DNA of 64,000 nt from Phytohabitans houttuyneae (GTDB taxonomy: Bacteria > Actinomycetota > Actinomycetes > Mycobacteriales > Micromonosporaceae). The position numbers and the translations under genes are program-made. Position 1 is the first letter of the stretch; every line of letters starts with the position of its first letter. The notes under the pieces were generated by a model that was given only the letters and a program-made list of their open reading frames with translations, did no database searches and was not told where the DNA came from. The stretch covers positions 868,997-932,996 of the forward strand of contig NZ_BLPF01000002.1 of assembly GCF_011764425.1 (NCBI RefSeq), read 5' to 3'. Shown piece by piece: positions 1-8,181 of the stretch.

Positions 1-12
1 GCCCTGGCCCGC

Positions 13-438
13 GTGGAAGGTCACCACCGCGACGGCAAACCCGTCGTGCTGTTCCTGTGCACGCACAACGCCGGCCGTTCCCAGATGGCATTGGGTTTCT
101 TCCAACATCTCGCCGGCGACCGCGCGGTCGCCTGGTCCGGCGGGTCGGAGCCGGAGACTGAAATCAACCCCTCCGCGGTGGCGGCAATGGCCGAACGCGG
201 CATCGACATCACCGGCGAGTACCCGAAACCCTGGACCGACGAGATCGTCCGCGCCGCGGACGTCGTCGTCACCATGGGCTGCGGAGACGCCTGCCCTATC
301 TTCCCCGGCACGCGGTACGAAGACTGGGACCTCGACGACCCCGCCGGCCGGGATCTCGAAGCTGTCCGTCCGATCCGCGACGAGCTGGAGCGCCGCGTGC
401 GGCATCTGCTTGTCGAGATGGGCGTGCCGGCTCGATGA
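13..438 (+). CDS. arsC: Arsenate reductase, low-molecular-weight phosphatase type (first copy)
   Basis: Reduces arsenate to arsenite in the cytoplasm. The 141-residue protein has the phosphatase-like loop CTHNAGRS (Cys16, Arg22), two further cysteines in MGCGDACP (Cys90, Cys94) that can take part in the thiol cascade, and the DLDDPAG aspartate motif. The chosen start is a GTG 13 bases into the window; the true start could lie upstream of the window edge. It overlaps the aquaglyceroporin gene by ATGA, so the two are probably translationally coupled. A close paralogue lies on the other side of that gene. No ArsR or ArsB is visible here. Which low-molecular thiol or redoxin is the electron donor cannot be told from sequence. 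Confidence 0.9.
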   Translation: MEGHHRDGKPVVLFLCTHNAGRSQMALGFFQHLAGDRAVAWSGGSEPETEINPSAVAAMAERGIDITGEYPKPWTDEIVRAADVVVTMGCGDACPIFPGTRYEDWDLDDPAGRDLEAVRPIRDELERRVRHLLVEMGVPAR

Positions 439-1211
439 GCAAGCCCAGCATGTGGCGGCGGCTGCTGGCCGAGTTCTGCGGCACAGCCTTGCTGGTGACC
501 GCCGTCGTCGGGTCCGGCATCATGGCCACCCAGCTGTCACCAAACGATGTCGGCCTGCAGCTGCTGGAAAACTCGGTCGCCACCGCGTTCGCGCTGGGGG
601 CGCTGATCCTCACCTTCGGGCCGGTCTCCGGAGCCCACTTCAACCCGGTCGTGTCCGCGGCGGACTGGTTTCTCGGCCGCCGCACCGGCACCGGACTGAC
701 CGGCAGGGCCCTCGCCGGGTACGCGCTCGCCCAGACCGCCGGCGCGATCGCCGGGTCGGTCCTGGCCAACCTGATGTTCGCCCTGCCGGCGGTGGACTTC
801 TCCGCCAAGGACCGCGCCGCCGGACACCTGTGGCTCGGCGAAGTCGTCGCCACTCTCGGGCTGATCCTGCTGATCTTCGCCCTCGCCCGATCCGGCCGCG
901 CCGCCGTCGCCCCGGCGGCCGTCGGTGCGTACATCGGCGCCGCCTACTGGTTCACCAGCAGCACAAGCTTTGCCAACCCGGCGGTCACCGTCGGACGGGC
1001 GTTCACCGACACGTTCGCCGGCATCGCACCCGCCTCCGTACCGGGCTTCGTCGCCGCTCAGACCGTCGGCCTCGTCCTCGCGGTCGGCCTGCTGCTCGCC
1101 CTGTACCCCGGCGTGGGACGCGCGGCCGGCGAGGTCGTCGCCCCCCACCCGGTCACCGAGCACGCCTCCCACGACCCTGATCACTCGGACCGAAGGACCC
1201 TGACCCGATGA
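435..1211 (+). CDS. MIP-family aquaglyceroporin, probable arsenite channel
   Basis: Membrane channel of 258 residues with six hydrophobic segments and the two MIP half-helix boxes: HFNPV near residue 68-71 (NPV in place of NPA) and FANPAV near residue 180. MIP channels encoded in ars operons let arsenite leave the cell down its gradient after ArsC reduction. The gene is sandwiched between two arsC genes with ATGA overlaps on both sides, which makes an arsenic role much more likely than glycerol uptake. The C-terminal tail is polar and rich in His and Asp. Function is inferred from family and context. Confidence 0.88.
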   Translation: MSKPSMWRRLLAEFCGTALLVTAVVGSGIMATQLSPNDVGLQLLENSVATAFALGALILTFGPVSGAHFNPVVSAADWFLGRRTGTGLTGRALAGYALAQTAGAIAGSVLANLMFALPAVDFSAKDRAAGHLWLGEVVATLGLILLIFALARSGRAAVAPAAVGAYIGAAYWFTSSTSFANPAVTVGRAFTDTFAGIAPASVPGFVAAQTVGLVLAVGLLLALYPGVGRAAGEVVAPHPVTEHASHDPDHSDRRTLTR

Positions 1212-1624
1212 ACGACAAGCCCACCGTCCTGTTCGTCTGCGTCCACAACGCCGGCCGCTCCCAGATGGCCGCCGGCTGGCTGCGGCACCTCGCCGGCGAC
1301 CGGGTGGAGGTCCGCTCCGCCGGCAGCGAACCCGCCGAACACATCAATCCCGCGGCCGTCGAGGCCATGCGCGAAGTCGGCATCGACATCACCGGCCGGA
1401 CCCCGACGAAGCTCACCTGGGACGAGGCGCAAGCCTCCGACGTCATCGTCACGATGGGCTGCGGCGACGCCTGCCCCGTCTTTCCCGGCAAACGCTACGA
1501 AGACTGGAAGCTGGACGACCCGGCCGGTCTCGGCGTCGAGGCCGTCCGACCCATCCGCGACGAAATCCGGCGCCGCATCCAGGACCTGCTCACCGATCTG
1601 GTGCCGCCGAGGGACGCCCGCTAG
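1208..1624 (+). CDS. arsC: Arsenate reductase, low-molecular-weight phosphatase type (second copy)
   Basis: Second arsenate reductase of the operon, 138 residues. It carries CVHNAGRS (Cys11, Arg17), MGCGDACP (Cys85, Cys89) and LDDPAG, the same set as the first copy. It starts within the stop of the channel gene (ATGA overlap). The two copies differ throughout their length, for instance around the RTPTKLTWDE segment, so they are an old duplication or two acquisitions rather than a fresh tandem copy. They could differ in reductant use. The operon appears to end at its TAG stop. Confidence 0.9.
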   Translation: MNDKPTVLFVCVHNAGRSQMAAGWLRHLAGDRVEVRSAGSEPAEHINPAAVEAMREVGIDITGRTPTKLTWDEAQASDVIVTMGCGDACPVFPGKRYEDWKLDDPAGLGVEAVRPIRDEIRRRIQDLLTDLVPPRDAR

Positions 1625-1819
1625 GCCGCAGACCGCCCCGATGGTCGGATCGGCGACTGCGCGCCGAGCGTTCCTGCGGTACATCTCAGGGAGACGCGCA
1701 AGACGGGAAGGGGCCAGGAGCTGATTCGGCGTGCTGTCCTGATCGGGCTTCCCCGCTTCGACGCGGCGCCGGACGAGGAAGGTAGCGGCTGGCAGGCGCT
1801 GTCGTTCGCGCCACGGCGG

Positions 1820-4800
1820 GTGCGTGACCTCCAGGGCGCGCTGGAGCGCTACGGCTACCACTGCATCACCCCGGACCCGAAGACCCTGGTCGGACCGGCG
1901 ATCAGGCAGGCCGTCTTCGACGCCGCCCGGGAGCTCGGCCCGGATGACCTGCTCGTCGTCCACTTGCTGAGCCACGGTGGCCTGACCAAGACGGGCCGGC
2001 TGGCCCTCGTGGACGCCGCCGGCCGGGTGGATCCGGTCAACAGCGTCGGCGACTGGGTCCGTGACTTCGCCGATACCCCGAGCTGCCGTCGACGCTGTTT
2101 CTGGTCGACTGCTGCTCCGCCGGCACGGCGGCACAGCAGCCATGGCAGCTGACCAACCCGGCCGGCGCCGGGCGTACCTGGGTGCTCGCCGCCTGCGGAG
2201 CCTCGGACCCGGCGTTCAACGGTCGCTTCACCGAGGCGGTCGTCAACGTGCTCACCGCGGACACCGAGAGCGCCGTCGACGTGGGCACCGACCAGGACCA
2301 GATCCCGCTCGACACCGTGGCGCGACGGATCAGCCGGGAGCTGCGCCGGTTGGTCGACCAAGCCGACGCCTTCTACCAGGAGTCGGTCGGAAGCCCGCTG
2401 GCACTCGGCGACGAGCCTCCGGCTGCGCCGTTCTTTCCCAACCCCGCCTACGACCACGGCGCACGGCGGTCGCAGTCCCAGGCACGCCGCGCGGTGGACG
2501 CCGGGACGGCGCCGTTCTTCGACGATGTGGACGAAGGCCTCGATCCGCGACACTTCCTGCGCACAGCCAGCGGCATCGGCGACCGCGCCAGCGAGGGCAT
2601 CGGTTGCTTCCGGGGACGGCGCAGCGAGCTCAGCACGCTGAGCGAATGGTTCGACGGCCACGACGACACCCGGCTCAGGGTCGTGACCGGCAGCCCGGGA
2701 GCGGGAAAGTCCGCGATGCTCGGCGTGCTGGTCTGCGCCGCACACCCCCTGCTGCGCGCCGCCACGCGCTACATCTGGACCGACGTGCACCGCGCTCCTG
2801 GACCGTGCCGGCACCTGGCGGCGGTGCACGCGCGGCAGCGCTCCACAGTGGAGATCATCGCGTCGATCGGACGCCAGCTGGGCATCAGCGACGCCGACCA
2901 CGACCTGCGCACGGTGTCCGAACTGCTCTCCGCGCTGCGCGAAGCCCAGACCGCGCCCGTCGTGGTCCTGGACGCGCTGGACGAGGCGACCGACCATCAG
3001 ACGGTCCTCACAAGCCTCGTGATGCCGCTCGCCGAACAGCAGCGATTCGACGGCAGTCCGCTATGCCGGCTGCTGGTCGGGACCCGGCCCTGGCCGGACT
3101 TCAAATCCTTGCTGGAACTCGCCGACTCGCTCGGCGGCACCACCGACCTCGACCAGGTCGACCCGACGAGGTTGCGCCGCGACCTGGAGGACTACGTCGC
3201 CGACCTCATGCGCTGGCACGACCCCTACGACGAGCCGGGCTACGTGGCGGCCAGGCAGCGCTTCGCGCACACCGTCGCCGGTCAGCTGGCAAGCGATGAG
3301 TACCGCACGGACGAGCGGCGCTGGGGCGAGTTTCTCGTCGCCGGCCTGTACGCCAACCACGTCCTGGCACGACACGAGCCGGTGAGGTCGGAGGAGGAGG
3401 CCGCCGAGCTGGGACGGGCGGTCCCGCACACGCTGCCCGACCTGCTCGAGCTCGACCTCGCCAGCAGGGCCGGCACGCAGTGGCTGCGCCCGGTGCTCGC
3501 CGCGCTCGCCCACGCCCGCGGCGACGGCATGCCCGCGCAGACGCTCCGGCACGCCGCACCGGTGTTCCACCCTGAGCGGGAGAAAGCCACCGGACCGGCG
3601 AGCTGGCCCGCGGTGGCCGCCGCCCTCGAGGCCGGAAGGTTCTACCTGCGGCGCACCACCGATGTGGACGGCACGATCCTGTTTCGGCTGTTTCACCAGG
3701 GCCTGGCCGACTACCTGAAGCGGCATCCGGTCAGCGCGGCCGTCGAGGAAGCCGGCTTCGAGCGCGGGCGCCGGCTGTTTGACGCGCTTGTCGCTCCGCT
3801 GACCACCGAAGGCGGCCGCCGCTGGGACCACGCGGAACCGTACCTGCTTCGACACGCGATGCAGCACGCCTACGGCGAACACGCGACGCCGACGGGTGCC
3901 GAGCACGACGCGCACACCGGAACGTCGTACCGTAAGGGTCCCCTCGCCGCCGACGCCGAGTTCCTCGTCCACGCGGACCCGGCGACCTGTGTGGACAGTC
4001 CGGTTCTCTGGCTCTCCAAGGAACGCTGGGCGGAGATCGCCGAGTCCGCGGAGCCGCTGCGCCGCCAGCTGCTGGCGCTGGAGGCGGCCAGCCAAGGATT
4101 CGCCAACGCGGCGCGGCGGCTGTGCCGACCGCCCGGTCGCCTGCCGCTGATGTGGCAGCCGGTGTGGTACCGGTACGGCGCGAGGGTCGCCTGCCACTTC
4201 GAGGCGCTTCGCCGCACCGCACTGGGCTACGCCGACGGCCGAGTCGAGGTACGCGGGTGGACGGGCCTCGGCGGACCACAACCGCTGCCCGTGCACAAAA
4301 GCCCGGTGAACGCGCTGTGGACCGGTCTTGTCTCCAACCAGCCCGTCGTGGCATCCGGCGACCTCAGCGGCGACATCGCGGTCCGCGCGGGCGACGGCGG
4401 GACCGTGTACCTGCCGACCAGCAAGAGCCACGCGAGAGCCGTCGCCGCGCTGAGCATCACGCAGCTCGGCCAGCACACGCTGATCCTGTCGACGGACGCG
4501 ACCGGGCGGGCGCTCGTGCACAGGATGGCCAGCCCGCCGGACGTCACCCGGTCTGCGACCCGTGTCGCCAACTGGCAGGGTGGCCCCGTCCAGGCCCGCG
4601 TCGACGCGAAGCCAGCCGCTTCCGGCGGGCCCACCGCACGTGTGGCGTTCACCGTCGAAGGCAGAGCGCTGGTCGCCACCGTGGAGGCGGAGACGCAACT
4701 CGTCGTCGCCGACAGAGCGGGCGATCGGCCGTCGCTGGTGCGGTACCAGGTCGACGCACCGATCCGGGCCATCACCGCGAGCGACGCCGGCCACCTTGCG

Positions 4801-5526
4801 GTGGTCACTGACAAGGGAGTTGTGCTCTTCGAGCCATCGGCGCACCTCCCGCCGGCCGAGCCCACCACGCCAGACGCCGTCACGTCGGCCAAGCTGTTCA
4901 TCGCCGGCGGATTCGCCACCGGTGTGACCACAGCGATCGGTAGCGTATCCGAGATCGCGCCGCTCACCACCGAAGCGATCCTGACGTCGGCCGGAGTCGG
5001 CGTCGACGACACGAGCCAGGTGCCCGGCAAGACGACCACGACGGTCGCCCTCGACTTCGGTCGTGTCACCTTCGACCGCGACCTGATCCTGTACCTGTTC
5101 GGCACGGGCGGCGCCACCCGCAGGTGGTTTCTGTGGGACGAGATTGTCCGGGGCGCCATCGGCGCCGTGGTGCTCGTCGACACGCGGCGCCTGGCCGACT
5201 CGTTCGCGGCCGTGGACTTCTTCGAAGACCGGCGGCTGCCCTACGTCGTGGCGGTCAACTGCTTCGACGGACAGGCACATTACAGTCCCGAAGACATCCG
5301 CGGGGCGCTCGCACTGGCGCCGGACGTACCAGTGGTCCTGTGCGACGCGCGCAGCCGCGAGTCGGTGAAGCAGGTCCTCATATCGCTGGTCGAGTACGCG
5401 CTGACGCTTCTTCTTCGCGGGCGAGCCGACCCGGCTCCGGCACCCGGATCCGTTGCCACACCAGCCAGGGCCGATGCCGGTCTGCCACGCCGCACGGGTA
5501 CGCACCCAGCGCGGGCGGACTCGTGA
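1820..5526 (+). CDS. Caspase-STAND NTPase fused to conservon-type (pseudo)GTPase domain; one apparent frameshift
   Basis: Multi-domain signalling protein, about 1235 residues once one base is restored. The N-terminal caspase-like peptidase half reads in frame 2 and has the His box LLSHGG near 1968-1982. The catalytic-Cys box LVDCCSAGT begins at 2101 in frame 1; one extra C in the C-run at 2076-2079 joins them. From the 2182 codon onward a 1114-residue open frame holds a STAND-type ATPase with Walker A GSPGAGKS (2690-2713) and Walker B VVVLDALDEA (about 2959), a long helical region, a beta-propeller-like stretch (about 4200-4830) and, from about 4890, a Ras-like domain typical of conservon CvnD proteins (SEIAPL, TSAGVGVDD, LVDTRRLADSF, VNCFDG). 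The GTPase P-loop lysine is replaced by Val. Caspase-like sequence continues upstream to about 1739 without a standard start, so the 5' end is unresolved. Confidence 0.78.
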
Positions 5527-5533
5527 CCGTGTC

Positions 5534-6010
5534 CTACTCGGCGGCGTAGGCGGCGTCCAGGCGCTCGATGGGTCCCGGCCCGTCGTGGGGCTTCGGCGCG
5601 GCGCCCAGGTGGCGCACCCGCAGCTCGTCCATGAGCTCCTCGATGAACGCCGGACCCTCGGCGCGCATGAGCTCCTGCCGGCTCCGGAGCTTGTCGCTGC
5701 CCGGGCGCCAGTCGAGGCCCCAGTTGCCGAGCGCGTACAGGATCGGAACGGTCTGGATGCCGGCTTCCGTGAGGCTGTAGCGGGCGCGCTGCCCCCGCGC
5801 CGCGGTGCCGCGGGTGAGGATTCCCGCCTCGACGAGCCGCACGAGGCGGTCGGCGAGGATGTTCGACGCGATGCCCTCGATCGACCCGGTGAGCAGCGCC
5901 CGGAAGTAGCGGCGGTCGCCGAAGATGACGTCGCGAAGCACGAGCAACGACCAGCGGTCTCCGAGCACCTCGACAGCGGCGTTGATCGGACACCCGGACC
6001 GTGCTTCCAC
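5534..6010 (-). CDS. HxlR-family winged-helix transcriptional regulator
   Basis: Regulator of 158 residues. The N-terminal CPINAAVEVLGDRWSLLVLR segment is the HxlR signature with a leading Cys at residue 7, followed by a winged helix (ILADRLVRLVEAGILTR). Cys-containing HxlR proteins often sense electrophiles or oxidants. The GTG start is preceded by AAGGAGG at ideal spacing. The gene is divergent from a DHFR-like reductase, and an 11-bp inverted repeat lies in the 72-base gap, so it probably controls that gene and possibly itself. The effector is not known. Confidence 0.88.
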   Translation of the reverse strand: MEARSGCPINAAVEVLGDRWSLLVLRDVIFGDRRYFRALLTGSIEGIASNILADRLVRLVEAGILTRGTAARGQRARYSLTEAGIQTVPILYALGNWGLDWRPGSDKLRSRQELMRAEGPAFIEELMDELRVRHLGAAPKPHDGPGPIERLDAAYAAE

Positions 6011-6019
6011 GTCGCCTCC

Positions 6020-6067
6020 TTGACAGGTACCTCGCCCTCACTATAGTGGTTGCAGAATGCAATCACT
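6020..6067 (+). promoter_or_regulatory. Housekeeping promoter with overlapping inverted-repeat operator
   Basis: On the plus strand TTGACA (6020-6025) and TATAGT (6042-6047) are separated by 16 bases, close to the sigma-70/HrdB consensus and rare in this GC-rich DNA. An inverted repeat at 6044-6068 has 11-base arms (TAGTGGTTGCA on the left) around GAA with one mismatch. It overlaps the -10 box and the expected transcription start. An HxlR dimer bound here would block transcription of the reductase gene at 6083. Confidence 0.72.
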
Positions 6068-6082
6068 AAGGGGTGAGGAGCG

Positions 6083-6679
6083 ATGGGCCGCTTCGTCTAC
6101 TCGATGAACGTCTCCCTCGACCTGCGGATCGAGCAGGTTCCGGGGGACAACGGCGCTGGCGAGTGGCTGCGCATCGGCGAGGAGATGCACCGCGAGGCCA
6201 ACGCGCAGACGCGGGCGCTCGCGCTCATGGTCCACGGCCGGGTCTTCTACGAGACGATGGAGGAGTTCTGGCCACGGACGCACGAAGACGCGTCGCTGCC
6301 GGACTTCATGCATGAGTACGGCGAGATTTGGACCGCCAAGCCCAAGGTGCTCGTCTCCCGCACCCGAAGCACCGCCGATCACCACACCCGGATCATCGGC
6401 GGAGACAACGCGATCGAGCAGCTCGCCGCCCTGCGGGCCGAGACCGACGGCCGCGTCAGTGTGGGCGGCGCGGCGCTGGCGACCCAGCTGCTCCGGGCGG
6501 GGCTGCTCGACGAGCTGATGCTCTGGACCCACCCGGCGATCCTCGGCTTCGGCCGGCCGCTTTTCGACGACTACGACATGCCGATCGACCTCGAGCTGCT
6601 GGAGCAGCAAACGTTCGAGCAGGGCGTCACGATGCATCGCTACGCCGTCCGGGACGCGAAGGAGGCAGGCTCGTGCTGA
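6083..6679 (+). CDS. Dihydrofolate reductase / RibD C-terminal-like reductase
   Basis: Protein of 198 residues in the RibD_C/DHFR-like family of NAD(P)H-dependent reductases. Visible features are the N-terminal VYSMNVSLDL strand, the VHGRVFYETMEEFW segment, VSRTRST, and the nucleotide-binding VSVGGAALATQLLRAGLLDEL stretch followed by PAILGFGRPLF. Members of this stress-linked group rarely act as true folate enzymes, so the substrate is unknown. The ATG has the Shine-Dalgarno sequence GAGGAG. The gene is driven by the promoter at 6020-6047 and overlaps the next gene, suggesting an operon. Confidence 0.82.
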   Translation: MGRFVYSMNVSLDLRIEQVPGDNGAGEWLRIGEEMHREANAQTRALALMVHGRVFYETMEEFWPRTHEDASLPDFMHEYGEIWTAKPKVLVSRTRSTADHHTRIIGGDNAIEQLAALRAETDGRVSVGGAALATQLLRAGLLDELMLWTHPAILGFGRPLFDDYDMPIDLELLEQQTFEQGVTMHRYAVRDAKEAGSC

Positions 6680-7506
6680 GGCAGGTCGCGGAGGGCGTGC
6701 TGGTCCACCAGAGTGAGTTGCTCCAGAACAACACCGTTGTCGTGCAAGGCCGGGAAGGCGTGCTGCTCATCGACCCCGGGATAACAAGCTCCGAAATGGA
6801 CTGTCTCGCGAACGACCTCGGCAAGCTGGGCCAGCCCGTCGTGGCAGGCTTCGCGACGCACGCCGATTGGGACCACGCGCTCTGGTCCGCCAGGTTTGGC
6901 GACGTGCCCCGCTACGGCACAGCCCGCTGCGCCGCCTACAGCCACGATCTGCTGTCGAACGCCGGCTGGAAGGCCCGCCTCGCCCGCGGACTGCCGCCGG
7001 AAATCGCCGAGGAGACACCGCTGGACCTGTTCGGCCTCATTACCGCGCTGCCCGCCGGCACCGCGCGGATTCCCTGGGATGGCCCTCAGGTCCGGGTCAT
7101 CGAGCACCAGGCGCACGCTCCGGGCCATGCGGCGCTACTGATCGAGGAACGCGGAGTGCTCGCCGCCGGCGACATGCTCTCCGATGTGTTCATCCCGATG
7201 CTCGACGTGGACGGCAGCGCCGACCCCATCGGGGACTATCTTGCCGCCCTCCGGCTGTTCGACGGCGTGGCGGACGGCGTCGATGCCGTCGTACCGGGCC
7301 ACGGGTCCGTCGGCGGCGCCGACCAGCTGCGGGCACGGATCGACCAGGACCGGACCTACCTGCTGGCCCTGCGTGACGATCAAGTCGTCACCGACCCGCG
7401 GATCGGCCCATCGGCAAAGCCCGGCTGGGAGTGGGTGGACGACATACACACCGGGCAGGCCCACCGCCTCGCCAAGAAAGCCGAACGCGGCGGCAGTACC
7501 GACTGA
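6673..7506 (+). CDS. Metallo-beta-lactamase-fold hydrolase
   Basis: Cytoplasmic 277-residue MBL-fold protein. Zinc ligands are visible in order: HADWDH, the His in HAPGHA, Asp in AAGDML and His in VPGHGS. The GTG start at 6673 overlaps the reductase stop codon and sits 7 bases after GGAGG, which decides the start. The overlap indicates cotranscription under the HxlR-type operator. Related proteins act on lactones, thioesters or glutathione-type adducts. The precise substrate cannot be assigned. Confidence 0.85.
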   Translation: MLRQVAEGVLVHQSELLQNNTVVVQGREGVLLIDPGITSSEMDCLANDLGKLGQPVVAGFATHADWDHALWSARFGDVPRYGTARCAAYSHDLLSNAGWKARLARGLPPEIAEETPLDLFGLITALPAGTARIPWDGPQVRVIEHQAHAPGHAALLIEERGVLAAGDMLSDVFIPMLDVDGSADPIGDYLAALRLFDGVADGVDAVVPGHGSVGGADQLRARIDQDRTYLLALRDDQVVTDPRIGPSAKPGWEWVDDIHTGQAHRLAKKAERGGSTD

Positions 7507-7544
7507 CGCGATGTCCCTGGTTTTGGGGTCATACGCTGCCTGGC

Positions 7545-8018
7545 ATGTTCTCTCGCGCTGAGCGCCCGGTCTGTCCGTCGTGTGGGCTGCCAGGGCTCAC
7601 GATCATGCGTGGCTACCCGAACGAGCGAGGCATGGCCGAGGTGTCCTCCGGCCTGGCGGTGCTCGGCGGTTGCGCGGTCGAGCCGGGCCAGTCCGACTAC
7701 TCCTGCCCGCGCGGCCACCAGTGGCGTGGCGGCGGCAGGCTGCCCGAGGGCGCGGACGGCGCGGCCCGGATGTACGCGGCCGGTGACCTCGACGGCGCCG
7801 CCGGAGCGTACGCCGAGGCCGTCGCCGCGAGCGTGCAGGCGCGTGGCGAGCGCGACCGGGAGACCCGGGTGCTGCGCCACGCGCTGACGCTGGTGCTCTC
7901 CGCCGCCGGGCGCGACGAGGAGGCCGCCGCGGCGTACGCGCCGGTGCGGGCGCTCGAGTACGAGGAGATCAAGGCCCGGATCGAGAAGCGGTACCGGCGG
8001 TACACCGAGGGTTCGTAA
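7545..8018 (+). CDS. Hypothetical zinc-ribbon protein with helical repeat tail
   Basis: Protein of 157 residues that I do not recognise. The N-terminus has two metal-binding pairs, CPSCG near residue 10 and CPRGH near residue 50, as in a treble-clef or zinc-ribbon. The rest is Ala/Arg/Glu-rich amphipathic helix with TPR-like spacing (AARMYAAGDLDGAAGAYAEAV). The start chosen is ATG at 7545; a GTG at 7578 is possible. It has its own spacing of 38 bases from the MBL gene, so it may or may not share that operon. Confidence 0.55.
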   Translation: MFSRAERPVCPSCGLPGLTIMRGYPNERGMAEVSSGLAVLGGCAVEPGQSDYSCPRGHQWRGGGRLPEGADGAARMYAAGDLDGAAGAYAEAVAASVQARGERDRETRVLRHALTLVLSAAGRDEEAAAAYAPVRALEYEEIKARIEKRYRRYTEGS

Positions 8019-8065
8019 CCCCGGGCACGGACAACGGTCGGCCCTTCGCCTGAGGCCGCTACGAG

Positions 8066-8081
8066 GTCGATCGAGATCGAC
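8066..8081. promoter_or_regulatory. Short inverted repeat upstream of the subtilase gene
   Basis: GTCGATC at 8066-8072 and GATCGAC at 8075-8081 form 7-base arms around two bases. The stretch that follows is AT-richer than its surroundings and has a weak -10-like TACAGT at 8115-8120. This is a candidate operator for the secreted protease gene; the binding protein is unknown. Confidence 0.3.
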
Positions 8082-8181
8082 TTGATGTATCTATCTTCGT
8101 CGTGGTCTTGCGGCTACAGTGTGCCGTGCAGGGCCGGTCATACCTCCGCCGGCCCGAAGTCACGGGGGAGGGCGATTCATC

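Noticed and set aside
2041-2100. Programmed -1 ribosomal frameshift in the caspase gene
   Set aside because: No X-XXY-YYZ heptamer and no obvious downstream pseudoknot; the same kind of slip occurs in seven unrelated genes, so a homopolymer error is more likely.
1820-2152. Separate short protein upstream of the STAND ATPase gene
   Set aside because: Its end (CRRRCFW) is shadow sequence; adding one C at 2076-2079 joins it smoothly to LVDCCSAGT in the other frame, so it is the N-terminal part of one caspase gene.
3061-6066. 1001-residue reading frame on the minus strand across the STAND gene
   Set aside because: Arg/Gly-rich antisense shadow with no domain; the plus strand has clear motifs over the same bases.
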